Part shown: positions 9,201-14,683 of the stretch, piece after piece | How the letters are laid out: every line of letters starts with the position of its first letter | Position numbering within the stretch: the stretch's first letter is position 1 | DNA from: Spiro-02 sp964465155 | Lineage (GTDB): Bacteria; Spirochaetota; Spirochaetia; Sphaerochaetales; Sphaerochaetaceae | Direction: 5' to 3' | Length of the DNA: 17,112 nt | Assembly (NCBI GenBank): GCA_964465155.1 | Contig: CAYXIH010000050.1 | Location: forward strand, 1 to 17,112 | Translations under genes and position numbers: made by a program | Notes under the pieces: generated by a model | Databases searched by the model: none | Told to the model about the DNA's origin: nothing | Seen by the model: only the letters and a program-made list of their open reading frames with translations

Positions 9201-9453
9201 CCTGTACCGAACCGGCGCCCATGGGCAGCTCGCGGTATCCCTGCATGACCCAATGGACAGGCTGGGGGAGTGCCTTGGCATCATCACAGAGGATGCCCCG
9301 TACTTGGTCGATACCCATTGCCGTCTCGGACTCACTGCATCCGAACCAGCAGATGTCGTTGGTTAGGAGCAATGCTGCCTGGGTTGGGTTCTTCTGCACA
9401 AGAATTGCATCCAGGAACTCCGCTACTACGGCATTGATATGGTCAGTTTCCAT
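6223..9453 (-). CDS. Cytosolic hybrid histidine kinase: NTF2-like, four PAS-type domains, HisKA, HATPase, receiver
   Basis: 1076 aa without signal peptide or TM segment. Residues about 5-125 look like an NTF2/SnoaL-type small-molecule-binding fold (helical start, then the GIDQVRGIL element and beta-rich remainder). PAS-type domains are seen at about 155-272, 283-405, 413-540 and 545-668; several end in the usual D-I-T/N boundary motif. HisKA has H-box SHDIRTPMN with His702. The HATPase has NILSNAVKF, DDGIG, FEQEA and GTGLGMAIV. The receiver covers about 946-1068 with Glu951-Asp952, phospho-acceptor Asp998 (LMDIRMPVMDG) and Lys1052. It starts 14 bp after the Hpt gene, with AGGAG 8 nt before the ATG, and its stop overlaps the next start (ATGA). 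It should autophosphorylate and move phosphate to its own receiver, then to an Hpt protein. The bound ligand is unknown; some PAS domains may serve dimerisation only. Confidence 0.94.
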   Translation of the reverse strand: METDHINAVVAEFLDAILVQKNPTQAALLLTNDICWFGCSESETAMGIDQVRGILCDDAKALPQPVHWVMQGYRELPMGAGSVQVLCMLMLDDTSGFNPPMKMRVSFSCVRDGNSHKICAIHGSIPIRSTRNDGFFPLLDTDHPTPAASCDMFPELTSLMEMVPVGVAILEQTNYGLEPRFFNNGFRDILGIGEQESFPKVLADFYSCIHAEDCPRVKEAVIRSVTQGSKLAQTFRLLQAGGKILIVRAIGTPHRQPDGNTLLYLVCNDITEEQEKLEAVQLREQSIQIAVRQTNINIWVYDLTTHTMVQRRNDLLVNDFSTSAIVTNVPWCFFEQGWIFPEDIPIVRHMYDEVHSGKSHCECVARWYTDHGKKLLWLRTIYTLVYDEQGKPVKAIGSALDITQLVKLSQQYKEFEAYQHLMLSESFAAFKINVTCDTIEEAIHFGKRQNKMAQANSFTEFCKLSCRNIPDESFRKQHQIVFSNEQMCKSFEAGITHLEFECPYQISDTKCHWVRLVINLATNPETGNIIGFTYGNDINDEKQMELVVNHLLEKDFDQIAIIDAASGTYRILQQQGGSTISFGPASTDHTDLMPEATRKLIHPLDLQLYVDGTDPAVIRKTLQENGQHEFSIRLFQPNGAMHIKKYACSFLDEEQRTILFIRSDITHVVQEQNEQQAHLERALAEAKRANAAKSEFFSRMSHDIRTPMNGIIGLTNLALDEQDVPPLLSSYLTGIQSSSNYLLSLLNDVLDMSKIDSNAMLLNPQPMQFKQTIEEIIIPIRTMADEQHVNLSVKYQNITKALWVKADKVRFQQIFFNILSNAVKFTPTDGHVAWTIVGKIPHDKVQQVVLTVADDGIGMDSSFLPKLFEPFEQEAQTARSSYTGTGLGMAIVKKLVQAMDGTIDVTSKKGAGTTMVVTLSFPIERAQKSCTPDLASTPEGLLAGRNILLCEDHPINMVISTTLLEKQGATVTQAVDGKQAVCAFSESAAHCFDAILMDIRMPVMDGIAATRAIRALQRPDATTVPIIAMTANAFVQDSRTSLKAGMDAHLTKPIAPNELYSTLLRLMKPNAHGETE

Positions 9454-9467
9454 ACCTATTGCTCCTC

Positions 9468-9818
9468 TCAGTATTCGATCCCTCTCAAGATCTCATGCTG
9501 GTGCTGGACTTCGGCAAGCAATTGCTGGAGGTTCCCATATTCATGCGCGCGCAGGGGCTCGACGATATTGCCGATGGCGACATACATCGGAGTCAGTCCC
9601 ATGTTCCCAGCCACCCCCTTCAGGGCATGTGCCGCGTCGAATGCTTGGGTGTGGTCCTTGGTTGCGACTGCAGTCTCGAGATTTCCAAAACAGGCGTCAT
9701 TGATGAACTCGTCGTAGCAGGCGGCATAGAGTTCCTCGTCATCAAGGAACCTCGCCATTGCCCCATCAATGTCCGCTCCGTACTCCCTGAGTTTTTTTAG
9801 CAAGATAGCTGAATCCAT
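9468..9818 (-). CDS. Free-standing Hpt (histidine phosphotransfer) protein
   Basis: 116 aa, close to the usual size of a single Hpt four-helix bundle. The signature H-A-L-K-G-V-A-x-N-M-G is present, with phospho-accepting His64 in a helix, followed by two more predicted helices. It has no kinase, receiver or membrane segment. Start: ATG at 9818 is preferred because GAGGA sits 7 nt upstream. The frame stays open upstream to a TTG at 9914 and an ATG at 9845, but neither has a comparable ribosome site and the extra residues do not look like Hpt. It is the first gene of a minus-strand operon with three hybrid kinases, none of which shows an Hpt domain. By analogy with LuxU or YPD1 it should shuttle phosphate between the kinases' receivers and an output regulator that is not in this window. 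Confidence 0.9.
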   Translation of the reverse strand: MDSAILLKKLREYGADIDGAMARFLDDEELYAACYDEFINDACFGNLETAVATKDHTQAFDAAHALKGVAGNMGLTPMYVAIGNIVEPLRAHEYGNLQQLLAEVQHQHEILRGIEY

Positions 9819-9825
9819 AGTCGTT

Positions 9826-9830
9826 TCCTC
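9826..9830 (-). promoter_or_regulatory. Ribosome binding site of the Hpt gene (decides start)
   Basis: GAGGA lies 7 nt before the ATG at 9818. The alternative in-frame starts at 9845 and 9914 lack a similar element, so this site favours the 116-aa product. Confidence 0.6.
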
Positions 9831-9967
9831 ATAATCATTGGTCATAAATTCATTGGATGGGCAGCTTCCGTACCAGCATTCCCATGCCGTGCAAGTATTC
9901 ATGTTATTGTGCAACGGATTGTACGGAATAGCAAGAGCACAAATATGTGTTGGGTTTGGAAGCTATG

Positions 9968-9987
9968 TACATTTTATGAAATATGTA
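9968..9987. repeat. Imperfect 20-bp palindrome, possible operator
   Basis: TACAT and ATGTA form perfect 5-bp outer arms, and 7 of 10 positions are symmetric overall (TACATnTT....AAnATGTA). It sits in the divergent promoter region, where it could bind a dimeric regulator of either transcription unit. Short AT-rich palindromes also arise by chance. Confidence 0.3.
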
Positions 9988-9994
9988 TGGAAAA

Positions 9995-10008
9995 ACTGAA
10001 GTTTCAGT
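9995..10008. repeat. 14-bp perfect dyad ACTGAA-GT-TTCAGT
   Basis: Two 6-bp inverted arms are separated by 2 bp, about 27 bp upstream of the hydrolase ATG. Its size and position suit an operator. On the minus strand it is followed by five T residues, but no transcript is known to end there, so a terminator role is less likely. Confidence 0.3.
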
Positions 10009-10034
10009 GGTTGCCATCCCGTTCTTAAGGGCAT

Positions 10035-10865
10035 ATGGATGATGACATGATAGCTGTGGATGTACTGAACTGTGGAAGAGTCGGCGTCGACCCTGCGGTC
10101 CCCGGCCGGACTGTTTCAAGATCCCCGGTGGCCTACACAGGATTGTTCCGAAGCGCAAAGCGGAGGATCTGGCTTCCTGTCAAAGCGTTCCTGATCCGCC
10201 ATCCCAAGGGTAATATCCTTGTGGACACGGGGTGGGACACCAATGTGCGTCGCCATCCTGTGCGAGCCATATCATTTCCCATGTGGTTTGCATCAAAGCC
10301 CATGCTTCCCGATGGGGAAGGGGTTGATGAACAGCTTGCAAAACGGGGTGTTTCCATCAATGACCTGCACTATGTCATCATGACGCACCTGGACATCGAC
10401 CATGCTTCGGGGTTGCGGCTCGTCAAGGATGCGCCCCATATCATGGCCAGTGGAGAAGAGATTGTTGCCATCCATTCCAAGCAGGTCCGCTATGGGGGGT
10501 CTCCATGGAGATATGTCAGCTTGGAGGAGGTGCCGTACACAGAGGACCCGAACGCTCCGTTCAACCGTAGCTGGGATGTCTTTGGCGATGGGGCAGTGCT
10601 GGTGTATGATGCCCCGGGACATTCACAGGGGTCATTGGTAGTCAAGGTTGTCGGAGAACAGGGGTTTGTCCTCATCGTAGGAGACAGTGGGTATACTCCC
10701 AAGTCGTGGCAATTGGGGGTGCTCCCAGGGCCAGTGTACAACAAGACGGATATGACAAAGACCCTGCAATGGGTCCGCTCCCAGAGTGAGTTGCCAGATT
10801 GCCGTGGCATCCTTGCCTGCCACGACGCAACTGAGAAACGACAGCAGGTGACGCTTACCCCATAA
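10035..10865 (+). CDS. Metallo-beta-lactamase-fold hydrolase, N-acyl homoserine lactonase-like
   Basis: 276 aa, the usual size of AiiA/AttM-type lactonases, with no signal peptide, so cytosolic. The metal-site series is complete in order: T-H-L-D-I-D-H (His118, Asp120, Asp122, His123), A-P-G-H-S-Q-G-S (His196), V-G-D-S-G-Y (Asp217) and A-C-H-D (His263). The N-terminal part has the family's K-x-F-L-I-x-H-P-x-G-x-I-L-V-D-T-G pattern. Asp120 replaces the second His of the classic HxHxDH motif. The start is uncertain: ATG at 10035 has AAGG 4-5 nt upstream, and a second ATG at 10047 is also possible. It is divergent from the phosphorelay operon and 69 bp upstream of the AraC-type gene on the same strand. 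The substrate may be a lactone or another ester; the sequence does not prove quorum quenching. Confidence 0.85.
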   Translation: MDDDMIAVDVLNCGRVGVDPAVPGRTVSRSPVAYTGLFRSAKRRIWLPVKAFLIRHPKGNILVDTGWDTNVRRHPVRAISFPMWFASKPMLPDGEGVDEQLAKRGVSINDLHYVIMTHLDIDHASGLRLVKDAPHIMASGEEIVAIHSKQVRYGGSPWRYVSLEEVPYTEDPNAPFNRSWDVFGDGAVLVYDAPGHSQGSLVVKVVGEQGFVLIVGDSGYTPKSWQLGVLPGPVYNKTDMTKTLQWVRSQSELPDCRGILACHDATEKRQQVTLTP

Positions 10866-10884
10866 TCTGGGATTCTTTGTTTGT
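10859..10884 (+). terminator. Weak terminator-like hairpin after the hydrolase gene
   Basis: CCCA and TGGG pair around a 5-nt loop that overlaps the stop codon, followed by a T-rich run (ATTCTTTGTTTG...). The 4-bp stem is short, so termination would be inefficient at best. Confidence 0.2.
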
Positions 10885-10922
10885 TTTGGACAACTCATTG
10901 CCCCTTTCTCATAAAAATCCCC

Positions 10923-10928
10923 TATACT
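10923..10928 (+). promoter_or_regulatory. Candidate -10 element (TATACT) just before the AraC-type gene
   Basis: TATACT matches the -10 consensus at 5 of 6 positions and ends 6 nt before the ATG at 10935. The best -35, TTGCCC at 10898-10903, is 19 nt upstream, which is longer than optimal. If used, transcription would begin at or within a base or two of the A of the start codon. Confidence 0.4.
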
Positions 10929-10934
10929 AGCCCC

Positions 10935-13181
10935 ATGCGCAAGTACCAGTCGACCAAGACACGCTTCACGATCACATTCGTATGCTGCATCGGGCTCCCG
11001 ATCTTGCTCGTGTTCTGCTGTGCACTGGTGTTCGGCAAGTTCTATATCCAGAACCTCAACAGGAAGAACATCAAGCTGCTGCAGGAGAACATGGCCACAA
11101 CACTGCAGGCGGAGAGCCGCAACCTTGCCATGAAGCTCTCCAACTTGCTGTATATGAACGACGGGGAACTGCTGCAGATCGCAACGATAGCCGATACGGA
11201 TGACTTCAACCAACGCTACCTGGGACAGACTGAGATATTTCGCCTTGCCTCCTATTCGTTGCGTCCCGACTCCCAGGTCATCTCCCTGTCGTTCCTGTTC
11301 AAGTCGGGCAGGAGTACCGTCTACAAGGCCCAACTGACCCTCTCGGACGAGCAGCTGCTCTCCCTGCCGGTGTACCAGCAGGCATCGCTGCAGAACAACC
11401 TCATTGCGCTGAGTGGGATCAACTCGTCGCAGTCGAGGTTGCTGTACACCGGTGCGCGCAACAACAACCTCCTGCTGCTCGCTGTCCTGAAGCCTGAGTC
11501 GAACATCGACCGGATGGGACAGATTGACTCTGTGTTCCTCTTCGAGCTGTCGGAGGTCAACGACCTGATCTTCAAGTACGACAATGACTATGAGGTCCGT
11601 GGCAACAACATTGGACTATGGGCGGTCTGCAATTCCCAGACTGGTGAGATCCTAGCCTCGTCGCGCATCGACAGGCAGTTGGTGCAGGACTTCTATGGCG
11701 GGACACTTGCTCCCCAGTACACGGCGATCAAGACTGCATGCCCAGTCGGCGATGAGGCGTGGGACGTGGTCACGATCATCCGTACCAGCGACCTGTCGCG
11801 GGGGTTCAACTATGTATTCCTGGTCCTCATCGCCGTAGTGCTGATCATCATGGGGTTCTTTGTCTTCTTCCTGCGCAACCTGCTGCGGAACATCATCAAC
11901 CCAGTGACACGGATCTCCGGAGCGCTGAAGGAGATGGAGAGCGGGGACCTGGACCAGCATGTGGATGCCCAGGGGTATGTCGAGATCCGCCAGCTTGCCC
12001 ACTCGTACAACAGCATGGCCAGGAGGATCAAGGCCCTGATCGACGAGTACAAGACCAAGGAGCGGATGAAGGGGAAGTCGGTGCAGGAATTATGGGCCAA
12101 CATGGTGGACGAGTATGTCCCCCAGGCAGATGTCCCCCTTGCCCGCCAGCGGATCTTCGATGAGCGGGTGCGCGTGATTTGCATCCGGTGCATCTCGTGC
12201 GAGGTTGCCGATGTGACTCGGATCTACAAGCTCTTCAATACGATCCATGAGTTCTCCCAGTCGTGCGTCATCACCAGCAACGGGGACAGGGAGCTGTTCG
12301 TCTGCTACCGCAAGCAGCGTGGAAGCGATGAGTCGGTCGGTGCCTTGGTGAACAGCCTGCACAAGGCGTTGCTCGACTCGTTCTCGCTCAAGTGCTGCAG
12401 CGTCATCAGCAGGGATGTGGCGACGTTTGAGGAGGGCCAGCAGGCCATCGCCACGCTCAAGGAGGTTGGACCGCTGCTGGCGTTGCTTCCACAGGGGCAG
12501 GTAGTCAACCTCCAGCTAGACGATACCCTTTGGCAGTTGGCCCAGGGTGCTGGGAAGTACATCCTGCTTGCCAACGCCTGCTTCTCCTTCGACGAGCAGC
12601 AGATCGTGGAGCAGAAGGAGGCAATCCTGGCCAAGGTCATGCATGACGACATGCAAAGTGCACGGCGCGAGGCCTGGATGGTCATCATCGCAGTCTACCA
12701 GAAGTTCCTCAGCCAGAACATGGACTTCGACTTGGTGTTTGGCTACCACGTCGACTACCGCCAGCAGATCGAGTCGCTGGACGACAACAAGGCGTTGCTG
12801 CTGTACATCAACACGTTCATCTCCTCCTGCCAGGCGTTGGTCCTCTCCAAGATCGACTTCACCTCGTTGCCCACGATCGCCAAGGTGAAGAAGTACATCA
12901 ACGACAACTACCACAAGTCGGACCTGTCGCTGCTGGAGGTTGCCCAGAGCGTCTCCCTCAGCGAGAAATACCTCTCCACCCTCTTCACCAAGGAGAGCGG
13001 GGAGTCCTTCCTTGCCTATCTGACGGCGGTGCGCATCCAAAATGCCAAGAGGCTGATCAAGACCACCGACTTGAAGATGTATGAGGTGGCGGCAACAGTC
13101 GGATATGCCACCGCGGAGCACTTCAACCGGACGTTCAAAAAACATGTGGGAGTTTCCCCCAATGAATACAAAAAAGGGTAG
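10935..13181 (+). CDS. Membrane-anchored AraC-family transcriptional regulator with extracytoplasmic sensor and HAMP
   Basis: 748 aa from ATG 10935. TM1 lies at about 11-36, an extracytoplasmic region of about 255 residues follows, and TM2 is at about 291-312. A HAMP-like linker spans about 315-372 (INPVTRISGALKEMESGDLD). A cytosolic middle region follows; part of it (about 412-525) resembles the degenerate cyclase-like segment of YesN-type regulators. A C-terminal AraC double HTH covers about 650-748, with the second-helix signature V-G-Y-A-T-A-E-H-F-N-R-T-F-K and a terminal G-V-S-P-N-E-Y. Such proteins sense a ligand outside the cell and activate adjacent sugar genes. The ABC importer genes start 135 bp downstream, so this is probably their activator. 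The frame is open upstream to a TTG at 10881, but that would add 18 residues ahead of the TM anchor. No clear Shine-Dalgarno sequence precedes either start. Confidence 0.92.
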   Translation: MRKYQSTKTRFTITFVCCIGLPILLVFCCALVFGKFYIQNLNRKNIKLLQENMATTLQAESRNLAMKLSNLLYMNDGELLQIATIADTDDFNQRYLGQTEIFRLASYSLRPDSQVISLSFLFKSGRSTVYKAQLTLSDEQLLSLPVYQQASLQNNLIALSGINSSQSRLLYTGARNNNLLLLAVLKPESNIDRMGQIDSVFLFELSEVNDLIFKYDNDYEVRGNNIGLWAVCNSQTGEILASSRIDRQLVQDFYGGTLAPQYTAIKTACPVGDEAWDVVTIIRTSDLSRGFNYVFLVLIAVVLIIMGFFVFFLRNLLRNIINPVTRISGALKEMESGDLDQHVDAQGYVEIRQLAHSYNSMARRIKALIDEYKTKERMKGKSVQELWANMVDEYVPQADVPLARQRIFDERVRVICIRCISCEVADVTRIYKLFNTIHEFSQSCVITSNGDRELFVCYRKQRGSDESVGALVNSLHKALLDSFSLKCCSVISRDVATFEEGQQAIATLKEVGPLLALLPQGQVVNLQLDDTLWQLAQGAGKYILLANACFSFDEQQIVEQKEAILAKVMHDDMQSARREAWMVIIAVYQKFLSQNMDFDLVFGYHVDYRQQIESLDDNKALLLYINTFISSCQALVLSKIDFTSLPTIAKVKKYINDNYHKSDLSLLEVAQSVSLSEKYLSTLFTKESGESFLAYLTAVRIQNAKRLIKTTDLKMYEVAATVGYATAEHFNRTFKKHVGVSPNEYKKG

Positions 13182-13219
13182 GAGTTGGACGAAATAGCAT
13201 GAAAAATGGGCATTTTCTG

Positions 13220-13257
13220 AAGATACATCAAGAAAAAGGGAGTAATTCCTGTATCTT
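13220..13257 (+). repeat. 8-bp inverted repeat AAGATACA/TGTATCTT, candidate operator
   Basis: Perfect 8-bp arms at 13220-13227 and 13250-13257 are separated by 22 bp, centred about 36 bp upstream of the -10 box of the importer promoter. The right arm overlaps the position expected for the -35 element. Centre-to-centre spacing of 30 bp (about three helical turns) suits a dimeric activator. The adjacent AraC-type regulator is the obvious candidate, although AraC proteins often use direct repeats. Confidence 0.4.
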
Positions 13258-13280
13258 TGCCTCCGCTTCGGCTCTATAAA
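13253..13280 (+). promoter_or_regulatory. Promoter of the ABC importer operon
   Basis: TATAAA at 13275-13280 is a good -10 element. Seventeen nt upstream the -35 position holds TATCTT (13253-13258), a poor match to TTGACA, which is typical of activator-dependent promoters. Predicted transcription starts near 13287, giving a leader of about 30 nt that carries the binding-protein gene's GGAGGT. Confidence 0.5.
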
Positions 13281-13316
13281 TGACACATCGGAACAACACA
13301 AATCGGAGGTTTTGAA

Positions 13317-14615
13317 ATGAAAAAAGTAGTATCCATGATGCTCGTCGCACTGATCGCTCTCTCTGCCGTATTTGCGCAGGGTGGTGCTGAAAAAGCATCT
13401 GATCCCATGTCTGGGACCATCACATTCACCATTTGGGACAACAACCTGAACACGTTCATCGAAGAGAACGACATGGTTGGAAAGTTCCAGCAGCTGTATC
13501 CCAATGCCAACATCGAAGTCGAGAAGATCAAGGACGACTCCGAGTATTGGAACTCGATGAAGATGCGCGCCACCGCAGGCCAGCTGCCTGACGTCATGTT
13601 CAACAAGCCCTTCACCCTCTCACGCTTCCAGGACTACCTCGCCGACTTGTCCGGCACCAAGGCTGCACAGGACAACATCCTCGCCGACGGCTACAAGATC
13701 AACGGCCAGGTGCTGGGCATCCCCATGACCAGCGGCTATGAGTATGTCTTCTACTGGAAGGACCTGTTCAAGGCAGCGGGTGTCGAAGTTCCCACCACTT
13801 GGGCTGAACTGCAGGATGCAGCTTCCAAGCTCCAGGCTTATTATGGCGCCAAGGACAAGGACTTCATTGCTATCGGCGTTGGACTGAAGGACGAATGGCC
13901 CGACTACCCGTTCATGGAGTTCATGCCTGCCCTGATCCGCGGCAATGGCCAGAACTGGAACAGCATGGCTGCTACCGACGCTCCGTTCGCAGCAGGGACT
14001 GACGTGAACGTCGCCTACAACAAGATCTACAAGCTGTTCACCAGCGGCGTGCTTGGCAAGGATCCCCTTGGGCTGGGCAACGACCAGATCACCAACCTCT
14101 TCGGCGCCAAGAAGATCGCAATCTTCCCCTCGGGCGACTGGTCACTGCAGAACATCAGCAATGCAACGGACGACATCTCCGAGCTGGGGACCTTCTACCT
14201 CCCAGTGCGTGAGACCACTGAGGATCCGTACCGTGTCATCGTACAGGGCGACTCCTTCATGGGCGTGACCAAGCATTCCAAGAATCCTGCGCTTGCCCAG
14301 GCATTCGTTGAATGGTTCTACTCTGACGCATGGTACCCAGACTACATCAACTATGTATCTTCCGCTTCCTCGATGAAGAGCTTCCCCAAGGAGAAGAATG
14401 CTGTCCTCGCACAGTCCGATGCAAGCTGCCCCGACATGGAGCTGGTGATGTATGACGGCGGTGGAGACAACTTCCAGGCCCTGCAGAACGAGACTGCCTT
14501 CGACTACAAGAAGCTCGGTGCCCAGATGCTGACGAGCAACTTCGACCTGGCCAAGGCCCTGTCCGACCTGGATACCAAGTGGGCACAGGCTCGCGCAAAG
14601 CTCCAGATCAAATAA
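13317..14615 (+). CDS. Carbohydrate ABC transporter substrate-binding protein (family 1 solute-binding)
   Basis: 432 aa. The Sec signal peptide covers residues 1-20, with probable signal peptidase I cleavage after V-F-A. There is no lipobox cysteine, so the protein should be free in the periplasm. The mature part has the family-1 binding-protein pattern: a first strand ITFTIWDNN, a G-Q-L-P-D-V-M-F element near residue 84-91, a W-Y or F-Y-W-K-D-L-F-K hinge region and a C-terminal helix bundle. GGAGGT lies 6 nt upstream of the ATG, a strong site. Two permease genes follow after a terminator-like hairpin, as is common where the binding protein must outnumber the permeases. The GH2 gene downstream suggests a galactoside or oligosaccharide ligand, but the binding pocket cannot be read from sequence. 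Confidence 0.93.
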   Translation: MKKVVSMMLVALIALSAVFAQGGAEKASDPMSGTITFTIWDNNLNTFIEENDMVGKFQQLYPNANIEVEKIKDDSEYWNSMKMRATAGQLPDVMFNKPFTLSRFQDYLADLSGTKAAQDNILADGYKINGQVLGIPMTSGYEYVFYWKDLFKAAGVEVPTTWAELQDAASKLQAYYGAKDKDFIAIGVGLKDEWPDYPFMEFMPALIRGNGQNWNSMAATDAPFAAGTDVNVAYNKIYKLFTSGVLGKDPLGLGNDQITNLFGAKKIAIFPSGDWSLQNISNATDDISELGTFYLPVRETTEDPYRVIVQGDSFMGVTKHSKNPALAQAFVEWFYSDAWYPDYINYVSSASSMKSFPKEKNAVLAQSDASCPDMELVMYDGGGDNFQALQNETAFDYKKLGAQMLTSNFDLAKALSDLDTKWAQARAKLQIK

Positions 14616-14637
14616 TTTCAAACAGAACAGTTCATAC

Positions 14638-14670
14638 AAATGGCGATGTGTAGCGCATCGCCATTTTTTT
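14638..14670 (+). terminator. Intra-operon terminator/attenuator hairpin between binding-protein and permease genes
   Basis: AAATGGCGATG (14638-14648) pairs with CATCGCCATTT (14656-14666) around a 7-nt loop. The T run 14664-14670 begins within the 3' arm and continues past it, giving a classic rho-independent shape. It begins 22 bp after the binding-protein stop and ends 13 bp before the permease ATG. It probably stops most transcripts after the binding-protein gene and protects their 3' ends, with read-through supplying the permeases. Confidence 0.75.
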
Positions 14671-14683
14671 AGAGGAAAATCCC

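Larger units (their letters stand above)
9819..10034. promoter_or_regulatory. Divergent intergenic region between the phosphorelay operon and the hydrolase gene
   Basis: About 216 bp with a distinctly AT-richer stretch (about 9900-10015), bounded by divergent genes, so promoters for both directions should lie here. On the minus strand TTGCTA, a 17-nt spacer and CACAAT form a weak sigma70-type candidate; no convincing plus-strand pair was found. Two short dyads lie in the AT-rich part and are listed separately. No other gene is supported here. Confidence 0.45.

Noticed and set aside
9785..9800. Run of seven A residues near the start of the Hpt gene as a slippage or phase-variation site
   Set aside because: The run encodes Leu-Lys-Lys in a frame that stays intact, is short for phase variation, and has no stimulatory element in the expected upstream place.
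9819..9914. Longer Hpt protein starting from TTG at 9914 or ATG at 9845
   Set aside because: No ribosome site at either, the extra residues lack homology to Hpt, and the ATG at 9818 has a well-spaced GAGGA.
10881..10934. TTG at 10881 as start of the AraC-type regulator
   Set aside because: It would add 18 residues before a normal positively charged TM start, has no ribosome site, and lies upstream of the best -10 element.
13201..13217. AT-rich hairpin after the AraC-type gene as a terminator
   Set aside because: The symmetric stem is nearly all A-T with a 2-nt centre and no following T run, so it is not a credible rho-independent terminator.
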